Source of the DNA: CAIUGU01 sp040080215
GTDB lineage: Bacteria > Pseudomonadota > Gammaproteobacteria > Steroidobacterales > Steroidobacteraceae
DNA length: 64,000 bases
Assembly: GCA_040080215.1 (NCBI GenBank)
Contig: JBEBIT010000012.1
Coordinates: forward strand, 1 to 64,000
Direction: 5' to 3'
The position numbers were made by a program, and so were the translations under genes. The notes below the pieces were generated by a model. It was not told where the DNA came from, searched no databases, and saw only the letters and a program-made list of their open reading frames with translations. Position 1 is the stretch's first letter. Every line of letters starts with the position of its first letter. This document shows positions 27,008-36,291 of the stretch, piece by piece.

Positions 27008-27883
27008 TCCGAGCAACCGCCACCGACCGAGGACGCCCACGCCGCGCTGCCTGCCGCGTTGTACGTCGTCGCTACCCCGATCGGCAACCTCGGCGACCTC
27101 AGCCCTCGCGCCCGCGAGACGCTGGCGCAGGTCGCACTCATAGCCGCTGAGGATACCCGTCATACGCGTTCCTTGCTGCAGGCTTTCGGCATTGCTACGC
27201 CCCTGGTGTCGCTACATGAGCACAATGAGGCTGCCCGCCTCGGGCCGTTGGTCGAGCGGTTGCGGCGCGGCGAAGCGGTGGCGCTGGTGTCCGATGCAGG
27301 CACCCCCCTCGTCAGCGATCCGGGGTTCGCGCTGGTCCGGGCGGCCCTTGATGCCGGGATCAGGGTGACGCCGATCCCGGGTCCCACGGCGGCAATCACG
27401 GCCCTGTCGGCATCCGGCCTGCCGACAGACCGGTTTGCGTTCGAGGGCTTCTTGCCGTCCAAGCCAGGTGCACGCAAGAACGCGCTCCTTGAGTTGTCGC
27501 GGGAAGCACGCACGCTCATTTTCTATGAAGCGCCGCATCGACTCAATGAAGTGCTGCTTGCGATGGTCGAAGTATTGGGTGCGGAGCGACGCGCCAGCAT
27601 CGGCCGAGAGCTGACGAAGCGCTTCGAGTCGATGTATTACGGCACGCTGGCTGAGCTCGCCGAGCGCTCGACGCAAGACGCTGATATGTCTCGAGGCGAA
27701 CTCGTGATCGTGGTCGCGGGGCTGACGGCCGCAGAGGCGCCGGCACTTGCCATTGACGCTGACAAGGTGCTGAAGACCCTGCTGGAAGAGCTGCCTGCCG
27801 CGCAAGCGGCGAAACTCGCTGCGCGTATTACGGGCGAGAAGCGGGCCGTGCTGTATGAGCGCGCGGTGCAGCTGCAGAAATAG
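27008..27883 (+). CDS. rsmI: 16S rRNA 2'-O-methyltransferase RsmI
   Basis: RsmI methylates the ribose of C1402 in 16S rRNA using SAM. GTG 27008 is chosen because GAAGGTG sits about nine bases upstream and it gives a normal-length N-terminus; the product is 291 residues. Motifs: YVVATPIGNLGDLSPRA, AEDTRHTRSLL, VSDAGTPLVSDPG, PIPGPTAAITALSASGLP and GFLPSKPGARK. The frame is open to 26969. It is divergent from lpoA and followed by rnpB. Confidence 0.94.
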   Translation, partial: SEQPPPTEDAHAALPAALYVVATPIGNLGDLSPRARETLAQVALIAAEDTRHTRSLLQAFGIATPLVSLHEHNEAARLGPLVERLRRGEAVALVSDAGTPLVSDPGFALVRAALDAGIRVTPIPGPTAAITALSASGLPTDRFAFEGFLPSKPGARKNALLELSREARTLIFYEAPHRLNEVLLAMVEVLGAERRASIGRELTKRFESMYYGTLAELAERSTQDADMSRGELVIVVAGLTAAEAPALAIDADKVLKTLLEELPAAQAAKLAARITGEKRAVLYERAVQLQK

Positions 27884-27970
27884 CCGCCCAGCGTCGATTC
27901 ATGCAACAGATGGCTCGCTGCAATCAACCATTGCTTGCGCTGCCTGCGCTCTGCCCCCACCATGCGCGCC

Positions 27971-28352
<382 letters not shown>

Positions 28353-28538
28353 TCTCTTCGCGCCACCGGCGGCGCGCGCGCCGTCCACCCGACGGGCCGT
28401 ACTTAATCAGCAATAAAAAGACTGTTTGGCTCTCATGGAGCTTTATTTTTAGAGATAATTGATAATATTTTTATAACAATAATCGTGATTTGTGCGACGC
28501 TCCTTTGCGCACGCTTGCGCGGCGACCGCCGCTAAGCG

Positions 28539-28547
28539 TGTGGATAA
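28539..28547 (-). promoter_or_regulatory. DnaA box
   Basis: TGTGGATAA on the plus strand is a perfect copy of the DnaA 9-mer TTATCCACA read on the minus strand. It lies about 50 bp from the AT-rich patch and 155 bp before the mraZ promoter -35. A single box can occur by chance, so binding and any role in division-gene control are inference. Confidence 0.45.
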
Positions 28548-28701
28548 GGCCGGGATCCGCATGAGCATTCTTTTCACTATCTCGATCAAGAGTTGCTCAT
28601 AAGGCTCTGATTTCGATGCAGCCTTTCAATTCGCGTCGCGTCCCTGCGACGCCGGTCAGTCCTAAGTGACTGTGGCCTATGGAGAAATTCTTGGCTGTTC
28701 G

Positions 28702-28731
28702 TTGACTTAATCCGGCCTGCGTCCCTATAGT
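28702..28731 (+). promoter_or_regulatory. mraZ (dcw cluster) promoter
   Basis: TTGACT at 28702-28707 and TATAGT at 28726-28731 are separated by 18 bp, a good sigma-70 promoter placing the transcript start near 28738, directly at the MraZ repeats. This is the expected main promoter of the cluster. Confidence rests on motif quality and agreement with the known Pmra layout. Confidence 0.75.
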
Positions 28732-28740
28732 GCAAGTGAG

Positions 28741-28765
28741 TGGGAAAAAGTGGGATGAAATGGGC
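28741..28765 (+). promoter_or_regulatory. MraZ operator: three TGGG repeats
   Basis: Three direct repeats, TGGGA (28741), TGGGA (28751) and TGGGC (28761), recur at exactly 10-bp steps just after the -10. MraZ of E. coli and other bacteria binds TGGGN repeats separated by 5 bp near its own promoter and represses the cluster, so autoregulation is expected here. Confidence 0.8.
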
Positions 28766-28810
28766 CACGGAGACGCTTAAAGCACCTCCTGCGCCCGTCT
28801 GGGGCTTGCC

Positions 28811-29266
28811 ATGTTTCGCGGTGCCAACAAAGTCACGCTGGATGCCAAAGGGCGCCTCGCGATGCCGACCCGTTACCGGGACCGGATTGTGGAGCGTTCG
28901 AGCGGGCGTCTGGTGGCCACCGTCGATCGGTCTGACCGCTGCCTGCTGATCTATCCCCTGCCCGAGTGGGAAGAGATCGAGCGGAAGCTCATGCGCCTGC
29001 CGACGCTGAATCCGGCTGTTCGCCGCTTGCAGCGCCTGATGGTCGGTCACGCCACGGAACTCGAGCTCGATTCGCATGGCCGCATCCTCATTCCTCCCAC
29101 CTTGCGTGAATACGCGACCCTCGCTCGCGACGTCGTGCTGATCGGGCAGGGCAGTCGCTTCGAACTCTGGGACGAGGCGCATTGGGACCAGAGCCGCGAA
29201 TCGTGGCTGAAGGTTGATGAAGTGACTGAAGAGCTGCCGCCGGAGCTCGAATCGCTGTCGCTTTGA
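28811..29266 (+). CDS. mraZ: Transcriptional regulator MraZ
   Basis: MraZ is a SpoVT/AbrB-fold DNA-binding protein that represses its own operon. The 151-residue product has two repeats of the family domain: MFRGANKVTLDAKGRLAMPTRYRD at the start and HATELELDSHGRILIPPTLREYA at about 77-99, each with the conserved D-x-x-GR-x-x-x-P pattern. The operator repeats lie 46-70 bp upstream. Its TGA overlaps the rsmH ATG. Confidence 0.97.
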   Translation: MFRGANKVTLDAKGRLAMPTRYRDRIVERSSGRLVATVDRSDRCLLIYPLPEWEEIERKLMRLPTLNPAVRRLQRLMVGHATELELDSHGRILIPPTLREYATLARDVVLIGQGSRFELWDEAHWDQSRESWLKVDEVTEELPPELESLSL

Positions 29267-30195
29267 TGGAGCCGCACGCGCCGGTCCTGCTCGACGAGGC
29301 ACTGGAAGGGTTGAATGTGCAACCCGAGGGACGGTACCTCGATGCGACGTTCGGGCGCGGGGGGCACACCGCCGCGGTGCTCGCAAAGCTGGGTCCGGCT
29401 GGTGCGGTCGTGGCGTTCGACCGGGACCCCGAAGCGATTCGCGCGGGTCGCGAACGCTTCGGCGCGGAGCCGCGGCTCACTTTGATACGGGGACCGTTCG
29501 GTCGCCTGACGGAGCTGCTGGCGGCGGCGGGTCAGGCACCGGGGTTCGATGGGATGTTGTTCGATCTGGGGGTGTCCTCGCCGCAGCTGGACAACGCTGC
29601 ACGAGGTTTCAGTTTCTTGCACGACGGTCCGCTCGACATGCGCATGGACAACGAAACGGGAATCACGGCGGCTGCATGGCTGGCACGCGCGCCGGAGCAC
29701 GAGATCGCCACGATCATCCGCGAGTACGGCGAGGAGCGCTTCGCCAGGCGGATCGCGAGCGCCATTGTGTCTGCGCGGCGCACCGAGCCGCTGACGCGCA
29801 CCACGCAGCTTGCCAGGGTCGTTGCCGAAGCGGTGCCTGCGTGGGAGCCCGGCAAGCATCCCGCCACCCGGACATTCCAGGCCATTCGCATTCACGTCAA
29901 TGCGGAGCTTGCAGAGATCGATACGGCACTGGCGCAGAGCGTTGACCTCCTGAATCCCCGTGGGCGGCTGTGCGTGATCAGCTTCCACTCGCTGGAAGAC
30001 GGCAGGGTGAAGCGCTTCATGCAGCGACAGAGCCAGGAAGACCCTGTGTACGCCGGACTGCCTGAGGTGCCGTTGCACGCCCGGCCCAGGCTCCGCCGCG
30101 TCGGCAAGGCCGTCCACCCGCAGGATCAGGAAATCAGGCGCAACCCGCGGGCGCGCAGCGCGATCCTGCGCATTGCAGAAAGGCTGGCGGCATGA
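29266..30195 (+). CDS. rsmH: 16S rRNA m4C1402 methyltransferase RsmH (MraW)
   Basis: RsmH methylates N4 of C1402 in 16S rRNA, the same nucleotide whose ribose RsmI methylates; both genes are in this window about 2 kb apart. The 309-residue product has PHAPVLLDEALEGL, the SAM motif YLDATFGRGGHT, FDRDPEAI, DGMLFDLGVSSPQLD and VISFHSLEDGRVKRFM. ATG 29266 shares its A with the mraZ TGA. Confidence 0.96.
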   Translation: MEPHAPVLLDEALEGLNVQPEGRYLDATFGRGGHTAAVLAKLGPAGAVVAFDRDPEAIRAGRERFGAEPRLTLIRGPFGRLTELLAAAGQAPGFDGMLFDLGVSSPQLDNAARGFSFLHDGPLDMRMDNETGITAAAWLARAPEHEIATIIREYGEERFARRIASAIVSARRTEPLTRTTQLARVVAEAVPAWEPGKHPATRTFQAIRIHVNAELAEIDTALAQSVDLLNPRGRLCVISFHSLEDGRVKRFMQRQSQEDPVYAGLPEVPLHARPRLRRVGKAVHPQDQEIRRNPRARSAILRIAERLAA

Positions 30196-30464
30196 ACTCA
30201 CTCGCACGCATCGCGGTACCGATCCTGTGGGGCCTGGTCTTTGTCTCGTGCATCGGCGTCATCTGGTCGAAGCACCAGTCGCGCAGCCTGTTCGTCGAAT
30301 TGCAGAATCTCGAGTCCAGCCGCGACCAGCTCGATATCGAGTGGGGGCAGCTCAAGCTCGAGCAGAGCGCATGGTCCACGCATGGCCGGGTAGAGCAGAT
30401 GGCGCGCTCGGACCTGCAGATGGTGATTCCGCGTCCGACCGAAGTACGCCTCGTCCAACCATGA
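30192..30464 (+). CDS. ftsL: Cell division protein FtsL
   Basis: FtsL is a small bitopic membrane protein that joins FtsB and FtsQ and helps activate FtsWI. The 90-residue product has one membrane helix (about 8-25, AVPILWGLVFVSCIGVIW) followed by a coiled-coil segment (SLFVELQNLESSRDQLDIEW). It overlaps rsmH by 4 bp (ATGA) and its stop overlaps an ATG at 30461. Confidence 0.92.
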   Translation: MNSLARIAVPILWGLVFVSCIGVIWSKHQSRSLFVELQNLESSRDQLDIEWGQLKLEQSAWSTHGRVEQMARSDLQMVIPRPTEVRLVQP

Positions 30465-30505
30465 AGATTGCCTTCGCCCCCGCAATCAGGATGCGCGCAC
30501 CGTGA
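30461..30505 (+). CDS. 14-codon micro-ORF bridging ftsL and ftsI
   Basis: ATG 30461 overlaps the ftsL stop (ATGA) and the frame ends at TGA 30503-30505, which overlaps the GTG start of ftsI (GTGA). The peptide would be MKIAFAPAIRMRAP. It could act as a translational relay keeping ribosomes moving from ftsL to ftsI across a 37-bp gap, or it could be the remnant of an older FtsI N-terminus displaced by a frameshift. No evidence of a functional peptide. Confidence 0.4.
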   Translation: MKIAFAPAIRMRAP

Positions 30506-32244
30506 TCGGCACGCCTGTCCGCCCAGGGGAAGCGCGGTCCTTCACGTTCGACCAGTTCCGGGTCCGCCTGCGGGTGGTACTCGGTCTCATCCTGGTCTGC
30601 GCTTGCGGCCTGCTCGTGCGCGCCGTTGATTTGCAGGTTCTCGATGATGGCTTTCTCGAGGGACAAGGTGAGGCGCGTTCGACACGCGTGGCGAAGCTGT
30701 CCGCCAATCGTGGCAGCTTGCTCGATCGCAACGGCGAGCCCCTCGCCGTCAGCACGCCCGTCGACACCGTCTGGGTCAATCCGAAGGAAGTGGCGAAGGC
30801 CCATGCCTCCGACCAGATTCCGCGTCTTGCCGAAGCGCTGAATCGGGATCCGCAGTGGGTGGCGCAGCGGATAACCGGCAACCTCGATCGGGAGTTCGTC
30901 TATCTCGTGCGGCACATGCGCCCGCAGGATGCGGCACAGGTGAAGGCCCTCGGCATTCCAGGCATCTATCTGCTGCGCGAATACCGTCGTTACTATCCGG
31001 CCGGCGAAGTGACCGGCCATGTGCTTGGCTTCACGAGCGTCGATGACGTCGGCCAGGAAGGCCTGGAGCTCGCATACGACCAGTGGCTGGGAGGGGAAGC
31101 GGGTGCGAAGCGCGTCATCCAGGACCGCTATGGCCGCACCGTCGAGGACATCGAGAGCATTCGCTCGCCACGGCCGGGCCAGGATCTCGTCACCAGCATC
31201 GACCTGCGTATCCAGTACCTCGCGTATCGCGAGCTCAAGGCCGCGATCCAGCAGCACAATGCCAAGGCTGGATCGGTGGTCGTGCTGGACGTGACGACGG
31301 GTGAAGTGCTGGCGATGGTGAACCAGCCCGCTTACAACCCGAACGATCGCGACCAGTACACGGCGCCTCGCTACCGCAACCGTGCCGCGACCGACATCTT
31401 CGAGCCCGGGTCAAGCATCAAGCCGTTCGTCATTGCTGCCGCCTTTGCTGCGGGCAAGTATCGCGCCGACAGCATCATCGACACGACGCCGATTCGCGTC
31501 GGCATCAAGACCATCACCGATGAACATCCGCTCGGGATGGTGCCGCTCACGACCGTGGTCGCGAAGTCGAGCAACGTCGGCATGACGAAGATCGCGCTGT
31601 CGCTCAAGCCGGAGAACATGTGGGGCATGCTCGATGCCTTCGGCTTCGGCAAGGTCACGGGCAGCGGCTTTCCTGGCGAGTCGGCCGGCCTGCTCAATCA
31701 CTTCTCCCACTGGCGGCCCATTGGCCAGGCGACGATGTCCTACGGCTACGGGCTGTCCGTAACGCCGCTGCAGCTCGCACACGCGTATGCCGTCCTCGGT
31801 GGCGAAGGCATCAGCCGTCCCGTCACGATGCGACGCGTTGAAGGTCCCGTTGCCGGACAGCGTGTCATCGAAGAGCACGTGGCCCGTGAACTTCTCAAGG
31901 TGATGGAGAGCGTGGTGTCGCTGGACGGCACGGGCAACCGTGCCTCGCTGATCGGCTATCGCGTGGCGGGCAAGACCGGCACGGCCAAGAAAGCGACGCC
32001 CGGCGGCTATTCCGACGACGCCTACTTTGGTGTGTTCGGCGGGGTGGTTCCGGCGAGCAATCCGCGCCTCGCGGCCATCGTCGTGATCGATGAGCCGCGG
32101 GGCAGGGAATACTACGGAGGCGAAGTTGCCGCCCCCGTGTTCTCGAACGTCATGGCCGGGGCACTTCGGCTGCTCGGCGTTCCTCCCGATGGGCTCGACA
32201 CCGTGCCGGCGACGACGCTCGTGCGGGCGCTGCCTGCCGAATAA
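30502..32244 (+). CDS. ftsI: Septal peptidoglycan transpeptidase FtsI (PBP3)
   Basis: FtsI crosslinks septal peptidoglycan and works with FtsW. The 580-residue class B PBP starts at GTG 30502 (an AGGA lies ten bases upstream; no ATG is available in frame), has one membrane helix (about 23-43), a dimerisation domain (NRGSLLDRNGEPLAVSTPV), and all three catalytic motifs: SSIK with Ser304, SSN at 356-358 and KTG at 491-493. Length matches E. coli FtsI, so the GTG start is credible. Confidence 0.95.
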   Translation: MIGTPVRPGEARSFTFDQFRVRLRVVLGLILVCACGLLVRAVDLQVLDDGFLEGQGEARSTRVAKLSANRGSLLDRNGEPLAVSTPVDTVWVNPKEVAKAHASDQIPRLAEALNRDPQWVAQRITGNLDREFVYLVRHMRPQDAAQVKALGIPGIYLLREYRRYYPAGEVTGHVLGFTSVDDVGQEGLELAYDQWLGGEAGAKRVIQDRYGRTVEDIESIRSPRPGQDLVTSIDLRIQYLAYRELKAAIQQHNAKAGSVVVLDVTTGEVLAMVNQPAYNPNDRDQYTAPRYRNRAATDIFEPGSSIKPFVIAAAFAAGKYRADSIIDTTPIRVGIKTITDEHPLGMVPLTTVVAKSSNVGMTKIALSLKPENMWGMLDAFGFGKVTGSGFPGESAGLLNHFSHWRPIGQATMSYGYGLSVTPLQLAHAYAVLGGEGISRPVTMRRVEGPVAGQRVIEEHVARELLKVMESVVSLDGTGNRASLIGYRVAGKTGTAKKATPGGYSDDAYFGVFGGVVPASNPRLAAIVVIDEPRGREYYGGEVAAPVFSNVMAGALRLLGVPPDGLDTVPATTLVRALPAE

Positions 32245-32259
32245 CCCCGCGCCGATCCG

Positions 32260-33822
32260 ATGCCACAACACGCCATGACAAGCACCCACGAAACGCAAGC
32301 CGGCGCACCCTGCGCGGCCTCGAGTCGTGTTGCGAATCTGAGGCAGCTGCTGGCCGGTCTGGCAGGAGTCGCGGTGCCGGACATCGGCATCACGGATCTC
32401 TGCATGGATAGCCGCGACGCTACGCCCGGCTGCTTGTTTCTGGCTGTTGCCGGCACGCAGCAACATGGCCTCATGTACCTGGACAAGGTGACCGCTGCGG
32501 GCGCACGGGTAGTCCTGTGGGAGCCGGCGGAGGGCATTGCGGCGCCAGCGGCGCGCGACGGCTTGCTTGCGATTGCGGTGCCCGGACTCAAGGCATGCAT
32601 CGGGCGAATTGCGGATCGCTATTTCGACCAGCCCTCTGCGCGGGTCCAGGTTGCAGGCATCACCGGCACGAACGGCAAGACGACGACCGCCCACTTGATT
32701 GCCGCGGCGATGGGCGCGACGGGCCAGCCCACTACCTATGCAGGCACGTTGGGCTATGGACGAATTGGTGCGCTCAACCCCTCTGCCCATACCACGCCCG
32801 ACTGCATCACGGTGCATCGCCGGCTGGCTGAGCGCTGCGAAGCGGGTGATCGCCATGTCAGCATGGAAGTGTCCTCACATGCGCTCGACCAGGGCCGTGT
32901 GGATGCGGTGCGCTTCCATACGGCCGTGTTCACCAACCTCACGCGCGACCACCTCGACTACCACAAGACGCTGTCGGCCTATGCGGCGGCCAAGGCCCGG
33001 CTGTTCCAGACTGTGGGCCTTGATCACGCGGTCATCAACGTAGGCGACGAATTCGGCAACGAACTCGTGCGCAGGCTGGCTGGAAGAATGGCGGTTACGG
33101 CGTATCACGCAACGCCTCCAGGCACGAACGTGCCCGCCGGGCACCAGCTGTTTGCGCGCAGCCTCGAACGCGGAAGCGGCGGGCTGTCCATCGCGTTCGA
33201 TGGCAGCTGGGGCCCAGGTATCCTGCGGTCGCGGCTGCTCGGCGATTTCAACGCGGAGAACCTGCTCGCGGCGTTGGCCGTGCTGCTCGGCTGGGAAGTG
33301 CCGCTCGACCGTGCCGTCAAGGGACTCGAGACGAGTTCACCGCCGCCCGGGCGCATGGAAGTGTTGCCCTCCAGTGGACCACTCGTGGTGATCGACTACG
33401 CGCACACGCCCGATGCGCTCGCCAAGGTGATCAAGGCGACCCGGCAACACACTGCCGGGCGCGTGATCTGCGTATTCGGCTGTGGCGGCAATCGCGATGC
33501 GGGCAAGCGGCCGCTGATGGGCGCCATTGCCGAGGAACTTGCCGACGTCGTGGTCCTGACGGACGACAATCCGCGGCGCGAAGATCCCGCGCAGATCATC
33601 GCTTCGATCCAATCCGGAATGCAGCGTGCGGACCAGGTGCGCGTCGAGCGCCAACGTGCCGAGGCGATTGCAGCCGCGCTCGATCTTGCGGGTCCCGACG
33701 ATGCGGTCTTGATTGCCGGCAAAGGCCATGAGACGGGCCAGGTCATCGGCGACGAGACCTTGCCGTTCAACGACCGCGAGGTTGCGTTGCATGCGATGCG
33801 GCTCAAGGGGCTCTGCCCATGA
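32260..33822 (+). CDS. murE: UDP-MurNAc-L-Ala-D-Glu:meso-DAP ligase
   Basis: MurE adds the third residue of the stem peptide. The 520-residue ligase has the ATP-binding GTNGKTTT (136-143), DYAHTPDAL, and the motif DDNPR that selects meso-diaminopimelate, so the wall is of the usual Gram-negative A1gamma type. ATG 32260 and ATG 32275 are both possible; neither has a clear ribosome binding site. The 3' end overlaps murF by 4 bp. Confidence 0.96.
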   Translation: MPQHAMTSTHETQAGAPCAASSRVANLRQLLAGLAGVAVPDIGITDLCMDSRDATPGCLFLAVAGTQQHGLMYLDKVTAAGARVVLWEPAEGIAAPAARDGLLAIAVPGLKACIGRIADRYFDQPSARVQVAGITGTNGKTTTAHLIAAAMGATGQPTTYAGTLGYGRIGALNPSAHTTPDCITVHRRLAERCEAGDRHVSMEVSSHALDQGRVDAVRFHTAVFTNLTRDHLDYHKTLSAYAAAKARLFQTVGLDHAVINVGDEFGNELVRRLAGRMAVTAYHATPPGTNVPAGHQLFARSLERGSGGLSIAFDGSWGPGILRSRLLGDFNAENLLAALAVLLGWEVPLDRAVKGLETSSPPPGRMEVLPSSGPLVVIDYAHTPDALAKVIKATRQHTAGRVICVFGCGGNRDAGKRPLMGAIAEELADVVVLTDDNPRREDPAQIIASIQSGMQRADQVRVERQRAEAIAAALDLAGPDDAVLIAGKGHETGQVIGDETLPFNDREVALHAMRLKGLCP

Positions 33823-35198
33823 CGCGCACGCTGGCCTATCTCGCGCAGGTCACTGGCGGACAGCTCAACGGGCAGGACGCCCAGTTTGATGGCGTCTCCA
33901 TCGACAGCCGGACGGTGCCTGCCGGTGCGCTGTTCGTCGCACTTCGCGGTCCCAACTTCGACGGGCATGCCTTTGCAGTCGATGCGCAGAAGCGCGGTGC
34001 GGCGGCACTGCTCGTCGAGCATGCCTTGGCCGTCGACCTGCCGCAGGTCGTCGTTCCAGACACCGCCGCTGCCTTGACGCGCTTCGCCAGCGAGTGGCGT
34101 CGTCGCTTCAGCTTGCCCCTGGTCGGCGTGACGGGCAGCAACGGCAAGACCACCACCAAGGAGATCCTCGGCACCATCCTGGCAAGGGAGGGTTCGTGCC
34201 TCGTCACGCGCGGCAACCTCAACAACCATCTTGGCGTGCCGTTGATGCTGCTTGAGCTCGAGTCTTCGCATCGCAGTGCCGTCATTGAAATGGGTGCCAA
34301 TCACGGCGGCGAGATCGCGCACCTCGCGACAATCGCCCAGCCCACGGTCGGACTCGTGACGAATGCGGGTGCGGCCCACCTCGAAGGCTTCGGCAGCCTG
34401 GATGGCGTTGCCCACGGCAAGGGCGAAATGTTCTCCGCCCTTGCAGGTCGCGGTACGGCAGTCATCAATGCCGATGACACCTATGCGTCGTTCTGGAGGG
34501 ACCTTGCCGGATCGTCGCGCATTCTCACGTTCGGAATCGATGCCGTTGCGGATGTCGTGGCTCGTGATGTGCGCCTGGAAGCGGGGCCGTCCGGCTTTCG
34601 TTCCATCTTCGACCTCGTGATGCCTGCAGGTGTCCGCGCGGTGACCCTGCAGCTTGGTGGGGTCCACAACGTCCGCAACGCGCTCGGTGCAGCTGCCGCG
34701 GCTTCCGCCGCCGGAGCGAGCTTCGACAACATCGTCGCCGGCCTCGCGCAGGTGCGGCCCGTAGCCGGTCGGCTGGACTTGCGCCCTGCACGGCACGGCG
34801 CCTTCCTGGTCGACGACTCCTACAACGCGAATCCGACGTCTTTGCGTGCCGGGCTCGATACGTTCCGCGGCCTGCCCGGACGCCGCTGGCTGGTTCTGGG
34901 GGAAATGCGTGAGGTCGGCGCCAGCGCGGACGAGCAGCATGCAGAGATCGGCCGATTTGCCCGCGACAGCGGCATCGACCGGCTGTTCGCCATCGGCGAC
35001 CGCGCCCGGATTGCCGCAGAGGCGTTCGGCAGCGGAGCAGAGTGGTTCGCGGACATCGACGCGCTGATCGCGTCCGTCGAAGCAGGACTCGAGCCCGGCG
35101 TGACGCTGCTGATCAAGGGTTCGCGCAGCAACCGGCTCGAGCGGGTGAGCGCCGCGCTCGGCACCGAATCCGCAACGGCGGCAGGCAGAGGACACTAG
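33819..35198 (+). CDS. murF: UDP-MurNAc-tripeptide D-alanyl-D-alanine ligase
   Basis: MurF adds D-Ala-D-Ala to complete the UDP-MurNAc pentapeptide. The 459-residue protein has GVSIDSRTVPAGALFVAL, the P-loop GSNGKTTTKE (106-115), IEMGANHGGEI and VDDSYNANPTSLRAGL. Its ATG lies in an ATGA with murE; mraY follows after 6 bp. Confidence 0.96.
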   Translation: MTRTLAYLAQVTGGQLNGQDAQFDGVSIDSRTVPAGALFVALRGPNFDGHAFAVDAQKRGAAALLVEHALAVDLPQVVVPDTAAALTRFASEWRRRFSLPLVGVTGSNGKTTTKEILGTILAREGSCLVTRGNLNNHLGVPLMLLELESSHRSAVIEMGANHGGEIAHLATIAQPTVGLVTNAGAAHLEGFGSLDGVAHGKGEMFSALAGRGTAVINADDTYASFWRDLAGSSRILTFGIDAVADVVARDVRLEAGPSGFRSIFDLVMPAGVRAVTLQLGGVHNVRNALGAAAAASAAGASFDNIVAGLAQVRPVAGRLDLRPARHGAFLVDDSYNANPTSLRAGLDTFRGLPGRRWLVLGEMREVGASADEQHAEIGRFARDSGIDRLFAIGDRARIAAEAFGSGAEWFADIDALIASVEAGLEPGVTLLIKGSRSNRLERVSAALGTESATAAGRGH

Positions 35199-35204
35199 AA
35201 GAAC

Positions 35205-36287
35205 ATGCTGCTTTACCTTGCGCAATCACTGGCACAGGTCTACACGGGCTTCAATGTCTTCAGCTATCTTACGCTGCGGGCGATCCTTGCCTCCCTGACG
35301 GCACTCATGATCTCGCTCATGGTCGGGCCGTGGATGATCCGCACGCTTGCAGACAGGCAGGTCGGCCAGCGCGTGCGCGATGACGGGCCGAAGTCGCACT
35401 TGCCCAAGGCCGGGACGCCCACGATGGGCGGTGCGCTCATCCTGGTTGCGATCGGGGTCGCTACCTTGCTGTGGTCGGATCTCGCGAATCGCTTCGTGTG
35501 GATCACGCTCGGCGTCACGCTGGCCTTCGGTCTCATCGGCTTCTGGGACGACTACCTGAAGCTGGTGGTCGGGAATTCCCGCGGCCTGATCGCGCGGTAC
35601 AAGTACTTCTGGCAGACAGTGGCGGGGCTCGGTTGCGCCATCACGCTCTACGTCACTGCCAGGAGTCCAGCTGAAACGACGCTGCTCGTGCCGTTCTTCA
35701 AGAACATCATGCTGCCGCTCGGCGCCGGCTACGTCGTGCTTGCGTACTTCGTGATCGTCGGCGCGAGCAACGCAGTGAACCTGACGGATGGCCTGGACGG
35801 TCTCGCCATCATGCCGTCCGTGATGGTGGGTGGCGCGCTCGGCGTGTTTGCCTATGTGACCGGCAACGTGGTGTTCTCCGGCTACCTCGGCATTCCCTAC
35901 GTCGCCGGTGCCGGTGAGTTGCTGGTCTTCTGCGCTTCGCTGGTGGGAGCAGGGCTCGGCTTCCTGTGGTTCAACACCTATCCCGCGCAGGTCTTCATGG
36001 GCGACATCGGCGCGCTGGCGCTGGGCGCGGCGCTCGGCGTCGTTGCGGTCATCGTGAAGCAGGAAATCGTGCTCTTCATCATGGGCGGCGTCTTCGTCAT
36101 GGAGACCGTCTCGGTGATGTTGCAGGTGGCCTCCTTCAAGCTCACGGGCAAGCGCATCTTCCGCATGGCCCCCATCCATCACCACTTCGAATTGAAGGGT
36201 TGGGCTGAACCCAAGGTCATCGTGCGCTTTTGGATCATCACGGTGGTGCTCGTGCTCGTCGGCCTTGCAACCCTGAAGGTGCGTTGA
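35205..36287 (+). CDS. mraY: Phospho-N-acetylmuramoyl-pentapeptide transferase
   Basis: MraY moves phospho-MurNAc-pentapeptide onto undecaprenyl phosphate to give lipid I. The 360-residue polytopic protein (about ten helices) has SHLPKAGTPTMGGALIL, FWDDYLKLV, NLTDGLDGLAIMP, FMGDIGALALGA and PIHHHFELKGWAEPKV with the catalytic aspartates and His cluster intact. Confidence 0.97.
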   Translation: MLLYLAQSLAQVYTGFNVFSYLTLRAILASLTALMISLMVGPWMIRTLADRQVGQRVRDDGPKSHLPKAGTPTMGGALILVAIGVATLLWSDLANRFVWITLGVTLAFGLIGFWDDYLKLVVGNSRGLIARYKYFWQTVAGLGCAITLYVTARSPAETTLLVPFFKNIMLPLGAGYVVLAYFVIVGASNAVNLTDGLDGLAIMPSVMVGGALGVFAYVTGNVVFSGYLGIPYVAGAGELLVFCASLVGAGLGFLWFNTYPAQVFMGDIGALALGAALGVVAVIVKQEIVLFIMGGVFVMETVSVMLQVASFKLTGKRIFRMAPIHHHFELKGWAEPKVIVRFWIITVVLVLVGLATLKVR

Positions 36288-36291
36288 CGGA

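Larger units (their letters stand above)
28353..28810 (+). other. 458-bp regulatory gap before mraZ with AT-rich patch
   Basis: No gene is evident. From about 28405 to 28490 the DNA is strikingly AT-rich (runs such as ATAAAAAG, TTTATTTTTAGAG and ATAATATTTTTATAACAATAA) within an otherwise GC-rich window. A perfect DnaA-type box follows at 28539-28547, a 7-bp inverted repeat ATGAGCA/TGCTCAT at 28561-28567 and 28594-28600, and then the mraZ promoter and repeats. No T-run terminator is clear for rnpB. Confidence 0.7.
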
